Assembly (NCBI RefSeq): GCF_022829515.1
Contig: NZ_JAKSYL010000134.1
Location: 40,051-104,050, forward strand
Source: Methylobacterium sp. J-048
GTDB taxonomy: Bacteria > Pseudomonadota > Alphaproteobacteria > Rhizobiales > Beijerinckiaceae
Length of the DNA stretch: 64,000 bases
Reading direction: 5' to 3'
The notes below the pieces were generated by a model that worked only from the letters and a program-made list of their open reading frames with translations, was not told the origin of the DNA and made no database searches. A program made the translations under genes and the position numbers. Position 1 is the first letter of the stretch. Every line of letters starts with the position of its first letter. Of this stretch, positions 52,936 through 63,906 are shown one piece after another.

Positions 52936-54399
52936 GTGACGGCCTACAGCCTGCGCGCCCGGCTGCTCGCCCTGTGGGTCCTGCTGCTGGCCTCGGCGGC
53001 GGCCACCGCCTACCTGATGTTCGGCTTCTACAGCCAGTCGACAACGGTCCAGGTCGCCCAGGCCGAGGTCGCGGTCGGGCGAGCCTGCCGGGAGATCATC
53101 GACCGCTACGCCGCCCTGGCGCGGCGCAGCAAGGGCGGCGTCGCGCGCGCCGAGCTCGGCCCCACCGTCGGTGCCGCACTCGACCTCTATCCGGGCATCG
53201 AGGGCGGGGTCTGGAGCGCCGCGGACGGGCCGGTGGCCTACGCCTACCCGACCTACGAGGGCACCGGGCCGAAGACCGACCTCCCCGAGGCCGAGCGCGA
53301 CAGCATCGCGGGCGTGAACGCCCAGGCCCTGCGGGTCGACCACGCCGTGTCGGTCCGCCGGCCGAGCCGCACGCAGGTGCTGCTGGTCCAGGGCTGCCCC
53401 CTGCACGGGCCTGAAGCAGGGCTCACCGCCTGGACCATGGGCCGCGCCCACGTCAACGACGGCCCGGCCTATACGCGCTTCCTGGCGGGCCTCGGGTTCC
53501 TGGCCGTGACGGTGCTGGGCTCGGCGGCGTTCCTCGGGTGGTTCCTGTACGGGTTCTCGGGCCGGATCGCCCGGCTCGAAACCGCCCTGGCGGCGCCGCG
53601 GCCGGACGGCGAAGACCTGCCGCATCTCGACCCCACGGGCGAGCGCGAACTCGACCGCCTGGTCGAAACCCTCAACGCCGCGGGCGGACGCCTGCGGGAG
53701 GCCCGGGCCCGGATGGTCGCTGCCGAGCGCCTGGCCGCCGTCGGCCGGCTCGCGGCCAGCATCGCCCACGAGATCCGCAACCCGATCGCGGCGATGCGGC
53801 TGAAGGCCGAGAACGCCCTGGTCAGCGGCGATCCGGGCCGCGCCACGGTGGCGCTGGAAAGCGTGCTCGGCCAGATCGCCCGCGTCGATCACCTGCTGCG
53901 CGACCTCCTCAACCTGACGCAGGCCCGCACCCTCACCCGTATCCCAACCGACATCGTCGCCCTGCTCGGCGATTGCGCGCGCCTGCACGAGGATCTGGCG
54001 AGCGCGCGCGGCGTGCGGATCGCGATCGAAGCCGACGCGCTGCCGGGCGCGGACCGCCCGCAGATCGACGGCGCCCAGATCGCCCGCGCCCTCGACAACC
54101 TGCTGCTCAACGCCCTCCAGCACACGCAAGCGGGGGGCCGGGTCCGTCTCGGCGCCGCGCGAGTGACCGTCGACGGCGCGGTGCGCCTGCACCTGCAGGT
54201 GGCTGACACCGGCCCCGGGATCGCCCCGGCGGTCCGCCCCGGCCTGTTCGAGCCGTTCATGACCGGCCGGCCGGACGGGACCGGGCTCGGCCTCGCGATT
54301 GTGCGCGAGATCGCGCTGGCGCATCGCGGTACGGTCGGGCTGATCGACGATGCGCCCGAGACCACTTTCGTGCTGGACCTGCCATGGCGACCATCCTGA
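52936..54399 (+). CDS. NtrB-type sensor histidine kinase
   Basis: The 487-residue membrane kinase starts at a GTG with TM1 (ALWVLLLASAAATAYLMFG), a periplasmic sensing segment of about 130 residues, TM2 (FLAVTVLGSAAFLGWFLYGF), a short HAMP-like linker, and the HisKA box AASIAHEIRNPIAAMRLKAE with the phospho-His. The ATPase has NLLLNALQHTQAGG (N box), VADTGPGIAP and GTGLGLAIVREIALAHRG. It is followed with a 16-base overlap by a sigma-54 regulator gene, so the pair is co-expressed. The stimulus is unknown. Confidence 0.92.
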   Translation: MTAYSLRARLLALWVLLLASAAATAYLMFGFYSQSTTVQVAQAEVAVGRACREIIDRYAALARRSKGGVARAELGPTVGAALDLYPGIEGGVWSAADGPVAYAYPTYEGTGPKTDLPEAERDSIAGVNAQALRVDHAVSVRRPSRTQVLLVQGCPLHGPEAGLTAWTMGRAHVNDGPAYTRFLAGLGFLAVTVLGSAAFLGWFLYGFSGRIARLETALAAPRPDGEDLPHLDPTGERELDRLVETLNAAGGRLREARARMVAAERLAAVGRLAASIAHEIRNPIAAMRLKAENALVSGDPGRATVALESVLGQIARVDHLLRDLLNLTQARTLTRIPTDIVALLGDCARLHEDLASARGVRIAIEADALPGADRPQIDGAQIARALDNLLLNALQHTQAGGRVRLGAARVTVDGAVRLHLQVADTGPGIAPAVRPGLFEPFMTGRPDGTGLGLAIVREIALAHRGTVGLIDDAPETTFVLDLPWRPS

Positions 54400-55793
54400 T
54401 CGTCGACGACGATTCCGCCCTGGGCGAGGGGCTTGCCGAGACCGTGACCGATCTCGGCCATACGCCGTTGCCGGCCGCTTCCGGCGTGGAGGCCCTGGCA
54501 CGCCTGCGCGAGGGTCCGGTGGCCGCGATACTGCTCGACCTGCGCATGCCCGGCGACCTCGACGGCATGGCGACCCTGGCGCGGATCTGCGCCCTGCCGG
54601 ACCGGCCGCCGGTGACGGTGCTCACCGCCTATGCGAGCCCGGCCAACACGATCGAGGCGATGCGCCTCGGGGCCCATGACCACCTGACCAAGCCGGTCGG
54701 CCGTGCCGACCTCGCCGCAGTCCTCAATGCGATGCTGTCGACCGCGAAGCCGTATCCCGGGGACCGAGATCCCGAAATCGGCCTGATCGGCTCGAGTGTC
54801 GGCATGCGCCGGGTCCAGAAGACCATCGGGCTCGTGGCCGACACCGACTCCACCGTGCTGATCCAGGGCGAGACCGGCACCGGCAAGGAGGAGGTGGCCC
54901 GGGCCCTGCACGCTTATTCCGCCCGCCGGGCGCGGCCGTTCGTGCCGGTCAACTGCGCGGCGATCCCGCCCGACCTTCTGGAGAGCGAGCTGTTCGGGCA
55001 TGTCCGTGGCGCCTTCACGGGGGCGGTCGGCGACCGGGCCGGCGCCTTCCACCAAGCCGAGGGGGGCACGCTGTTCCTCGACGAGATCGGCGACATGCCC
55101 CCACCGATGCAGGCCAAGATCCTGCGGGTGATCCAGGACCGCCTGGTGACACCGCTCGGCGGCCGGTCGACCCGGGTCGATGTCCGCCTGATCGCCGCAA
55201 CCCACCGCGACCTGCCGGCCCTGGTGGCCGGCGGCTTGTTCCGCGCCGACCTGTATTACCGGCTCAACGTCGTGCCGATCCTGCTGCCGCCTCTGCGCGA
55301 GCGGCTCGCCGACATCGTGCCCTTGGCGGAGCATTTCCTCGGGCCCTCGGGCAAGCGGCTCAGCGCTGGGGCTGCCTCTAGGCTGCTGGCCTATGGCTGG
55401 CCGGGCAATGTCCGCGAGCTGCGCAACGTCATCGAGCGCGCCGCGGTGCTGGTGCGCTGCGGCGTGATCGCACCCGACGCCATCGACCTGCCGACCGAGC
55501 GGCCCGCCTCACCGCGCGAAGAGGACGGCGTCACGCTCGACCTGCCAGCGGATTGGTTGGCGGGCGACCTGCCCGGCGCCGTGGCCCGGCTGGAGCGGAC
55601 CATGATCGCCGCCGCGCTTCATGAGGCCGACGGAAACCGGGCTCGGGCCGCCCGCCGCCTCGGGATCCAGCGCCAGCTCCTCTACGCCAAGATCGAGCGC
55701 TACGGCTTGGCCGTCCCCGGGGCGGATCTGTCCGCAGAAGCGACGGTCGATGTCGTAAATCCCGACGCATCGGTCGATTCAGAGGGTGGGTAA
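54384..55793 (+). CDS. NtrC-family sigma-54 response regulator
   Basis: A 469-residue activator: receiver domain (phosphoacceptor in AILLDLRMPGDLDG, about residue 53), AAA+ domain with Walker A IQGETGTGKEEVARAL, the sigma-54 contact loop ELFGHVRGAFTGA, Walker B GTLFLDEIGDMPPPMQAKIL, sensor region LRELAD-like PPLRERLADIVPLAEHFLG and PGNVRELRNVIERA, and a C-terminal Fis-type HTH (NRARAARRLGIQRQLLYAKI). The GAFTGA motif is intact, so it can activate sigma-54 promoters. The target is unknown; the nearest downstream gene is an MFS transporter. Confidence 0.94.
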   Translation: MATILIVDDDSALGEGLAETVTDLGHTPLPAASGVEALARLREGPVAAILLDLRMPGDLDGMATLARICALPDRPPVTVLTAYASPANTIEAMRLGAHDHLTKPVGRADLAAVLNAMLSTAKPYPGDRDPEIGLIGSSVGMRRVQKTIGLVADTDSTVLIQGETGTGKEEVARALHAYSARRARPFVPVNCAAIPPDLLESELFGHVRGAFTGAVGDRAGAFHQAEGGTLFLDEIGDMPPPMQAKILRVIQDRLVTPLGGRSTRVDVRLIAATHRDLPALVAGGLFRADLYYRLNVVPILLPPLRERLADIVPLAEHFLGPSGKRLSAGAASRLLAYGWPGNVRELRNVIERAAVLVRCGVIAPDAIDLPTERPASPREEDGVTLDLPADWLAGDLPGAVARLERTMIAAALHEADGNRARAARRLGIQRQLLYAKIERYGLAVPGADLSAEATVDVVNPDASVDSEGG

Positions 55794-55805
55794 ACCACTC
55801 ACCCG

Positions 55806-55849
55806 CCTGGGAATTGCGCCGGTGTATGCGTTCTTGAACAATTCCAGGG
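55806..55849. repeat. Imperfect dyad between the sigma-54 regulator and MFS genes
   Basis: CCTGGGAATTG at 55806-55816 and CAATTCCAGGG at 55839-55849 are inverted repeats with nine of eleven bases paired (perfect GGAATTG core), 22 bases apart. It could be an enhancer-like site for the NtrC-type regulator or a transcript end. No convincing -24/-12 promoter is seen downstream. Confidence 0.35.
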
Positions 55850-55939
55850 AACCGATGGATTGAGCCGGCGTCAAGCTCGTCGTGTGCTGGCCCGGATCGG
55901 GTTCGGCCGCGACGACATGTGTGCGGGGGCCCGGGCAAG

Positions 55940-57265
55940 ATGGACAGGACCGACAGCGGGGCGGCGGCGCGCGGCGCGACCGTCCGGACGCCCTCCACCA
56001 AAGCCCTGCGCGGCCTCGACGCCCTCAACTTTTTCCTGGCCGACGTGCGCGACGGCCTCGGGCCGTATCTCGCGATCTACCTGATCGCCGTCCGGGGACC
56101 GGACCAGGGCTGGAACGAGGCCACCACCGGCTTGGTGATGACCGTCGCCGGCATCCTCGGCCTGGTCGCGCAGACGCCGGCCGGCGCGCTCATCGACGCC
56201 ACCAACCACAAGCGCGCCGTGGTGATCGGCGGCGCCATCGCGGTGACGGTGAGCTGCCTGATCCTGCCGTTCATCTCGAATTTCTATCTTGTGACGGCGA
56301 CGCAGTCGATCGCCCACGTCGCCGGCACGATCTTCCAGCCGGCGCTGGCCGCCATCACGCTGGGTGTCGTCGGCCCAAAGATGTTCGCCAAGCGGATCGG
56401 CCGCAACGAGGGCTTCAACCATGCCGGCAACGCCGCCTCGGCGGCGATCGCCGGCGGCCTGGCCTATTTCTTCGGGCCGATCGTGGTGTTCTGGCTGATG
56501 GGCGTGCTGGCCGCGCTCTCGATCGGCGCGATGCTGATGGTCCCGGCCGATTCCATCGACGACGACCTCGCCCGGGGCATGACCGAGGCGGAGGCCAAGG
56601 CGGACGAACAACCGTCCGGCCTGGCCACGCTGCTGCAGAACAAGCCGCTGATGCTGTTCGCGGTGCTCTGCGCGATCTTCCACCTGTCCAACGCCGCGAT
56701 GCTGACCTCGGTTGGCCAGCTGCTGACGCATCTCTCCGGCAAGGACCACGCGACGTCGCTGATCGCCGTGTGCATCGTCGCGGCGCAATGCGTGATGGTG
56801 CCGGTGGCGATCTTCGTCGGCGCCCGCGCCGACATCATCGGGCGCAAGCCGATCTTTCTGGCGGCCTTCGGCGTGCTGGCGCTGCGCGGCGTGCTCTACA
56901 CCCTATCGGACAACCCGTTCTGGCTGGTGGGCGTCCAGCTCCTCGACGGCGTCGGGGCCGGCATCTACGGCGCCCTGTTCCCGATCGTCGTGGCCGACCT
57001 GACCCGGGGTGGCGGGCGGTTCAACGCGGCGCAGGGCGCGGTCGCCACCGCCCAGGGGGTCGGTGCCTCGGTGAGCGCCACGCTGGCCGGGCTGATCATC
57101 GTGTCGGCGGGGTATTCGACCGCCTTCCTATCACTGGCGGCGATCGCCGGGCTCGGCTTCGTCCTCTACCTGACGCTGATGCCCGAGACCCGGGACGGGG
57201 AGGCCGCGACCGGCACTCCGGATAGCGGCTCCGGTTTGCCCCCAGCCCTGCCGGCGAGCGCTTGA
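55940..57265 (+). CDS. MFS transporter with acidic loop
   Basis: A 441-residue permease of about twelve helices. Helix 1 region LNFFLADVRDGLGPYLAIYL and VMTVAGILGLVAQTPAGALID are typical of the MFS group that includes YdgR/drug-efflux-like members, and a second half VVADLTRGGGRFNAAQGAVA follows. The central loop is acidic (PADSIDDDLARGMTEAEAKA). The start could be the ATG at 55919 (seven codons earlier); the inner ATG has a G-rich upstream. Substrate unknown. Confidence 0.85.
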   Translation: MDRTDSGAAARGATVRTPSTKALRGLDALNFFLADVRDGLGPYLAIYLIAVRGPDQGWNEATTGLVMTVAGILGLVAQTPAGALIDATNHKRAVVIGGAIAVTVSCLILPFISNFYLVTATQSIAHVAGTIFQPALAAITLGVVGPKMFAKRIGRNEGFNHAGNAASAAIAGGLAYFFGPIVVFWLMGVLAALSIGAMLMVPADSIDDDLARGMTEAEAKADEQPSGLATLLQNKPLMLFAVLCAIFHLSNAAMLTSVGQLLTHLSGKDHATSLIAVCIVAAQCVMVPVAIFVGARADIIGRKPIFLAAFGVLALRGVLYTLSDNPFWLVGVQLLDGVGAGIYGALFPIVVADLTRGGGRFNAAQGAVATAQGVGASVSATLAGLIIVSAGYSTAFLSLAAIAGLGFVLYLTLMPETRDGEAATGTPDSGSGLPPALPASA

Positions 57266-57291
57266 CCCGCGCCGAAGACGGAATCGCCCCG

Positions 57292-58629
57292 ATGTCCGAG
57301 ACCGAACCCCACGCCGCGCCACTGCGCGGGCCGCTCGTCTTTCTGCATGTCGGCGATCTGCACCTGCAAGACGCGAAAGCCCAGAATGTCATCGACCTGA
57401 ACGCGATCCTCGACCAGATCGCGACGATCGCCCCGCAGAACCTGTTCGACTTCGTCTACCTGCCGGGCGATCTGGCGGAAAACGGCTACGCTTCGGAATA
57501 CCACATTCTGAAGGACGCACTGGACCGGCACAAGAAGCTGCCGTTGCGGCTGATCCCCGGCGATCATGATCGCCAGCACGGCCGGATGGATGATTTCCAC
57601 GCTTTCGCGGCGAGCCTGGGCGGCCGGCTGCCGAAGCCGAAGATCTGGAAATTGGATCAGCCACCCGTCGACAATCCGCATCCGCCGCCCGCCACATGCC
57701 CGGATCTTCGCCCGGAGACCTGGCCGGTCCTGCCGATCCCGCATTACTGCGATGGCAAGGATATCCAGGGCGTCCGCTGCCTGTTCGTCGACATGGTCAG
57801 CCCCGGCTTCGGCCGGAAAGGCATCGGCCTCGATTTCCGGCTTGGCGGACCTCAGACGCAATGGCTGGACGAACAGCTCACGGGTGCACGCGCCGACAAA
57901 ATTCCCTGCGCCGTGTTCATGCACGCCTACCCGGACGACCTGCGCGAGCCGGATGACCGCCTCGATATCGCCGGCCTATTTTGGGCACACCGTGTCCGCC
58001 TCGTGGAGATGGGCCACACCCATTACAACGAGCTGGCTCCGGACGGCCGAACCCTCTACGCGGCCGCGCGCTCCGTGGGGCAGAACGAGGACGGCTCGGT
58101 CGGCTACGCGGTGGCGGCGATCGACGGGCCGGTGACGAGCTGGCGCTTCCGCGCGCTGGACCGGACCGCGCCGTTCGTGCTGATCACCAGCCCGGCGGAC
58201 CGGCGCGTCGCCACGCGGCCGACCACGCCCGAGAACTGCGGCATGGATCTCGACGCCGAGGGACGGATCACCGTCCGGGCGGTCGTGCTGTCCGACGCGC
58301 CGCCGCGCTACGTCCATTGCCGCGTCGATACCGGCCCCTGGGTCCTGATGGAGCGGGATCCGGATTCGCGCTGCTACGAGGCCGCCCTGCTGTGGGAAGG
58401 GAATGGGCGCAGCATCCAGGTCGAGGCGGTGCACGAATGCTGGCCCGGCCACGGTCCGGACTACGTCGACACCGACGTGATCGAACCGGTGATCGCCTTT
58501 TCGGACAGCGCGGCGTTGCCGCCGATGCCGCAAAAACCTGGTAGCGACGCGGGCCGGATCCAATCCTGGGTCGGCAAGGGCGTGCGCGGCGACCAGCTCG
58601 GGCCCAACCGCTACGGCCGCAAGTGGTGA
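57292..58629 (+). CDS. Calcineurin-like metallophosphoesterase
   Basis: This 445-residue protein has the metallophosphoesterase motifs: VFLHVGDLHLQDAKAQNV (DxH), VYLPGDLAENG (GD), LIPGDHDRQHG (GDHD instead of the commoner GNHD), VFMHAYPDDL and EMGHTHYNELA (GHTH). A C-terminal beta-rich extension (about 300-445) follows, with VHCRVDTGPWVLMERDPDSR. No signal peptide. The ATG at 57292 is preferred over a TTG at 57262 inside the MFS stop. It could be a phosphodiesterase for cyclic nucleotides, Ap4A-like or phospholipid substrates; none is certain. Confidence 0.85.
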   Translation: MSETEPHAAPLRGPLVFLHVGDLHLQDAKAQNVIDLNAILDQIATIAPQNLFDFVYLPGDLAENGYASEYHILKDALDRHKKLPLRLIPGDHDRQHGRMDDFHAFAASLGGRLPKPKIWKLDQPPVDNPHPPPATCPDLRPETWPVLPIPHYCDGKDIQGVRCLFVDMVSPGFGRKGIGLDFRLGGPQTQWLDEQLTGARADKIPCAVFMHAYPDDLREPDDRLDIAGLFWAHRVRLVEMGHTHYNELAPDGRTLYAAARSVGQNEDGSVGYAVAAIDGPVTSWRFRALDRTAPFVLITSPADRRVATRPTTPENCGMDLDAEGRITVRAVVLSDAPPRYVHCRVDTGPWVLMERDPDSRCYEAALLWEGNGRSIQVEAVHECWPGHGPDYVDTDVIEPVIAFSDSAALPPMPQKPGSDAGRIQSWVGKGVRGDQLGPNRYGRKW

Positions 58630-58663
58630 TCGTCACCACGACTCCGGGGGGAGATATCTGATC

Positions 58664-59932
58664 GTGTTCGCTGGACTGACCGTGACACCGAATCTGGCGA
58701 CCTGGGGCATCGCCGCGCTCGCCACCCTGGGCGTGATTGTGCGCCCGTTCTCATGGCCGGAGGCGATCTGGGCGGTGCTCGGCGCCGCGCTGCTGGTCGT
58801 GCTCGGGCTCCTGCCCTGGCAGGTCGCCCTCGACGGCGTCTCCAAGGGCACCGACGTCTACCTGTTCCTCGTCGGCATGATGCTGCTCGCCGAGATCGCC
58901 CGGAAGGAAGGGCTGTTCGACTGGCTGGCCGGCCTCGCCGTGCGCGCCGCCAAGGGCTCGCCGACCCGGCTGTTCCTGCTGATCTACATCGTCGGCACCG
59001 TCGTGACGGTGTTCCTCTCCAACGACGCCTGCGCGGTGGTGCTGACCCCGGCGGTCTACGCCGCCGCCAAGGCCGCCGACGCCGAGCCCCTGCCCTACCT
59101 GTTCATCTGCGCGTTCATCGCCAACGCGGCGAGCTTCGTGCTGCCGATCTCGAACCCGGCCAACCTGGTGGTGTTCGCCACCGACATGCCGCCGCTGGGC
59201 CAGTGGCTCGCCACCTTCGCGCTGCCGTCTCTGCTGGCGATCGTCGCCACCTATGCGGTGCTGCGGCTGACCCAGAACGCCCGGCTCAAAGGTCAGACCA
59301 TCAAGACCGAAGTCGAGACACCGAGCCTGGGGATGGGCGGCAAGGTCGCCGGACTCGGCATCATCGCCACCGCGGGCGCGCTGATTGGGGCCTCGGCCGC
59401 CGGCATCGAGCTCGGCCTGCCGACCTTCGTGGCCGGCCTCGCCACGACCCTGCTGGTGGTGGCGTTGAACCGCGGCGGCCTGGTCGAGGTGGTCAAGGAC
59501 GTGTCCTGGGCGGTGCTGCCGCTGGTTGCCGGCCTGTTCGTGCTGGTCGAGGCCCTGGAGAAGACCGGCGTGCTCACCCTGCTGGCCAATACGCTGAAGG
59601 GCTACGCGCAGGCCGACCCCGCCGCCACCGCCTGGGCCGGCGGCGCGCTGATCGCCTTCGGCACCAACCTCGTGAACAACCTCCCGGCGGGGCTGCTCGC
59701 CGGTGCCGCGGTCCAGGCCGCGGAGGTCTCGCACAAGGTCGCAGGCGCGATCCTGATCGGCGTCGATCTCGGGCCGAACCTGTCGGTCACCGGCTCACTC
59801 GCCACGATCCTGTGGCTCACGGCAATCCGTCGCGAGGGCGAGGACGTGTCGGCCTGGCAGTTCCTCAAGCTCGGGCTGCTGGTGATGCCGCCCGCCCTCG
59901 TTCTCGCGCTCGGAGCCCTGCTGCTCGTCTGA
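58664..59932 (+). CDS. ArsB-family arsenite/anion permease
   Basis: The 422-residue permease has eleven to twelve hydrophobic segments and ArsB/ion-transporter family signatures: VFLSNDACAVVLTPAVYAAA, FICAFIANAASFVLPISNPA, and AFGTNLVNNLPAGLLAGAA with ILIGVDLGPNLSVTGSLATI. It starts at GTG 58664 with GGGGAGA upstream. No arsR, arsC or arsA occurs in the window, so arsenite efflux is a possibility, not shown; the same superfamily also carries other anions and dicarboxylates. It is 34 bp after the metallophosphoesterase. Confidence 0.82.
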   Translation: MFAGLTVTPNLATWGIAALATLGVIVRPFSWPEAIWAVLGAALLVVLGLLPWQVALDGVSKGTDVYLFLVGMMLLAEIARKEGLFDWLAGLAVRAAKGSPTRLFLLIYIVGTVVTVFLSNDACAVVLTPAVYAAAKAADAEPLPYLFICAFIANAASFVLPISNPANLVVFATDMPPLGQWLATFALPSLLAIVATYAVLRLTQNARLKGQTIKTEVETPSLGMGGKVAGLGIIATAGALIGASAAGIELGLPTFVAGLATTLLVVALNRGGLVEVVKDVSWAVLPLVAGLFVLVEALEKTGVLTLLANTLKGYAQADPAATAWAGGALIAFGTNLVNNLPAGLLAGAAVQAAEVSHKVAGAILIGVDLGPNLSVTGSLATILWLTAIRREGEDVSAWQFLKLGLLVMPPALVLALGALLLV

Positions 59933-60005
59933 GAGCGCAGTCTCCGGTCGCCGGGACGACGCTACCCCAAACTGCCTCGCCCTTTCACGCCTGGAGACCA
60001 CACCT

Positions 60006-60944
60006 TTGAACGCCGCTCTGCTCTATCCCTTCATCCTGGTCGCCGGTGCCCTTCAGGCGTTGGGCAATTCCATGAATGCGCGTCTGCGCGACGCGCTGGT
60101 CAATCCGTGGCTAGCGGCGACCTACTCGTTCACGCCGATCGTGATCGTGTTCACGATCCTGTTCTTCACCATGCCGACCCCGCTGCCGACGCTGCAGACC
60201 CTGGGCTCGATGCCCTGGTACGCGCCGCTCGGCGGCGTCGCCGGCGCCGTGGCGGTGTTCGGCGGCCTCGCCTTCGTGGACAAGGTCGGGGCCGGCCCGT
60301 TCAACGGCCTGACCATCACGGCCAACATCCTGACCTCGCTGGCGCTCGACAGCCTCGGGCTGTTCGGCCTCAAGGCCGGGGGCTTCAAGGCGATGCCGTG
60401 GCTCGGCGGCCTGCTGATGGTGGTCGGCATCGTGTTCATTGCCCGCGCAACCGGCCCCAAATCGGAAGAAGAGAAGGCCGATTCGAGCAAGGGCGGCCTG
60501 ATGGCCCGGCTGCTCTACCCGTTCATCCTGGTCGCGGGCTCGCTCCAGGCGGTTGGCGTGGTGCTCAACGCGCAGCTGCGCGGCGCCCTGGTGAACCCCT
60601 GGCTCGCCGCCACCGTGTCGTTCATCCCGGTGGCGCTCGTCTTCCTGTTCGTGTTCCTCGTCCGCCCAACGCCGCTGCCGGCTCGGGCGGACGTGGCCCG
60701 GGTGCCGTGGTGGGGCGCGCTCGGCGGCATCGCCGGGGCGGTGGCGGTGTTCGCCGGCCTGCTGTTCGTCGACAAGGTCGGGGCCGGCGCGTTCAACGGC
60801 CTCTTGATCACTGCGAACCTGTTCACCTCCATCGCCATCGACCATTTCGGCTGGCTCGGCATGAAACGTGTCCGCGCCGGGATCGGCCGGCTGATCGGCG
60901 GCCTGCTGATGGCGGCTGGGATCGTGCTGATCTCGGTGTTTTGA
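60006..60944 (+). CDS. Tandem-duplicated YdcZ-type DMT transporter
   Basis: The 312-residue protein is two homologous halves in one chain. MNAALLYPFILVAGALQALG (half 1) repeats as LLYPFILVAGSLQAVGVVLN (half 2), and ALVNPWLAATYSFTPIVIVF repeats as ALVNPWLAATVSFIPVALVF, each followed by PTPLP and a KVGAGPFNGL / KVGAGAFNGL helix. The family single unit (YdcZ/DUF606) has about 140-150 residues and may work as a dimer; this fusion makes it covalent. The start is a TTG at 60006 with GGAGA upstream. Role unknown. Confidence 0.88.
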   Translation: MNAALLYPFILVAGALQALGNSMNARLRDALVNPWLAATYSFTPIVIVFTILFFTMPTPLPTLQTLGSMPWYAPLGGVAGAVAVFGGLAFVDKVGAGPFNGLTITANILTSLALDSLGLFGLKAGGFKAMPWLGGLLMVVGIVFIARATGPKSEEEKADSSKGGLMARLLYPFILVAGSLQAVGVVLNAQLRGALVNPWLAATVSFIPVALVFLFVFLVRPTPLPARADVARVPWWGALGGIAGAVAVFAGLLFVDKVGAGAFNGLLITANLFTSIAIDHFGWLGMKRVRAGIGRLIGGLLMAAGIVLISVF

Positions 60945-61128
60945 TCCACCGGCAAACCTGAAGGTATCACTGCGCGGCGCGCCCTCGGGCTGAGGGAAGT
61001 GCCCGCCGATCTACGCCTTTGGAGATTCCGGATGGGGCCGTGCGTCTGTCCTACACCTTAATGCCATCTCGGCGCCGCAGGGGAGCCCGGCCCAGGAGTC
61101 GCGCAACGTCAAGTTCGACAGGCGCCCC

Positions 61129-62148
61129 ATGCCCCCCCGTCACCTTCCCGTGCTCGATGGTTGGCGCGGGTGCGCGATCCTGCTGGTGCTCGTCGGCCAT
61201 TTCGGGACCACCCACGGGATTAATCTCGGCCGCTTCGGGGTGGAGCTGTTCTTCGTCCTGAGCGGCCGGTTGATGGCCGAAATCCTGTTCGTGCGCGACG
61301 CCCCGCTGAAGACGTTCTTCGTCCGCCGCGCGTCGCGCATCTATCCGGCGCTGACTTGCTTTGTGCTAGCGATGAGCGTTCTCGCCCTTGCCTCGCGGCA
61401 TGACAGCCAGATCGTCGGCTGCCTCGCGGCACTGACGCTGACCTACAATTACTACCACCTGTGGTTCGCGGAGGTACCCAATGTCGACCACATCTGGTCG
61501 CTCTGCGTCGAGGAGCATAGCTACATCCTGCTCGGCCTGACCGCGCTCGCTTGGCGTCGGTTCGGCTTCCCGCTGCTGCCGGTCATCACCGCGCTGGCGG
61601 CCCTGGCCTGCCTGAACGGCGTGGTCTCGACCGCGATCGGCGGCGGCTATACGGACGTGTACTGGCGCAGCGATGTCCGGGGCGCGTCGATCCTGCTCGG
61701 GGCGGCGGCCTATCTGAAGTTCGTCCGCAACGACCCGATGCGCCAGAAGCCGTCCTGGCGACCCGCGTTCTTGCTGTTGGCCGGCCTGCTGCTGAACGTC
61801 GACCTCGTGCCCGATCCGATCAAGTACAGCCTCGGCACCGCGCTTTTGGCCGCGGCGGTCGCGTCGATCTCCATCGCCCCGGCCATGATGCGCGAGGGCC
61901 TGACTTCGACGCCGCTCCTGCTGTTCGGGGCCTGGTCGTATTCGATCTACCTGTGGCAGCAGCCGTTCTACGTGTTGCACGAGGCGATCGGCGGACGCCT
62001 CAGCAAGGCCCTGGTCATGCCGGCGATCGCCCTGGGGATCGCCAGCCTGTTCCTGATCGAGCGGCCGACGCGCGGCTACCTGAACCGCCTGTTCGACCGG
62101 GCGGCGGGGCGGGGCGGCGATGCGGTGAAGTCGTACGCGACCTCCTGA
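61129..62148 (+). CDS. Acyltransferase 3 family membrane protein (OafA/YrhL)
   Basis: The 339-residue integral membrane protein has about ten helices and the acyltransferase 3 signatures: VLDGWRGCAILLVLVGHFGT (catalytic His), RFGVELFFVLSGRLMAEILF, and VRRASRIYPAL with DHIWSLCVEEHSYILLGLTA. These O-acylate cell-surface glycans, antibiotic-like or lipid substrates. The substrate is unknown. It begins with ATG after the C-rich GCGCCCC stretch. Confidence 0.9.
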   Translation: MPPRHLPVLDGWRGCAILLVLVGHFGTTHGINLGRFGVELFFVLSGRLMAEILFVRDAPLKTFFVRRASRIYPALTCFVLAMSVLALASRHDSQIVGCLAALTLTYNYYHLWFAEVPNVDHIWSLCVEEHSYILLGLTALAWRRFGFPLLPVITALAALACLNGVVSTAIGGGYTDVYWRSDVRGASILLGAAAYLKFVRNDPMRQKPSWRPAFLLLAGLLLNVDLVPDPIKYSLGTALLAAAVASISIAPAMMREGLTSTPLLLFGAWSYSIYLWQQPFYVLHEAIGGRLSKALVMPAIALGIASLFLIERPTRGYLNRLFDRAAGRGGDAVKSYATS

Positions 62149-62246
62149 GGCGCGCGTGAGACGGATTCACGGCGACGCGCGTCCGCGCAGCGTACGGACC
62201 AATCCGAGATTGCCGAACGCAGCATCGCAGTCTGAAATCGCGCCGT

Positions 62247-63753
<1,507 letters not shown>

Positions 63754-63791
63754 GAACGTCTCTTTTTCGAGACTCCAACTCTCGACCTCAT

Positions 63792-63895
63792 CCTGAGGCG
63801 GCGGCGCGTAGCGTCGCCCTCGAAGGAGCCCTCCAGCCTGCTACGCGCTCCCTGGAGCCCTCCTTCGAGGCTCGCTGCGCTCGCACCTCAGCGAC
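63792..63895. repeat. Second-family palindromic repeat next to an IS110 end
   Basis: CCTCGAAGGAGCCCTCCAG (63818-63836) and CTGGAGCCCTCCTTCGAGG (63852-63870) form inverted arms whose outer parts match and whose central GGG/CCC triplet does not, with further partly paired outer flanks (TCCTGAGGCG ... CACCTCAGCG). It resembles another dispersed Rhizobiales palindrome (CCTCATCCTGAGG...CTCGAAGGA type) and differs from the 7660 family. Confidence 0.75.
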
Positions 63896-63906
63896 TGTGT
63901 TGGGCG

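Noticed and set aside
58664..59932. Arsenite-resistance operon
   Set aside because: Only an ArsB-like permease is present; no ArsR, ArsC or ArsA homologue is visible, so an ars operon is not supported.
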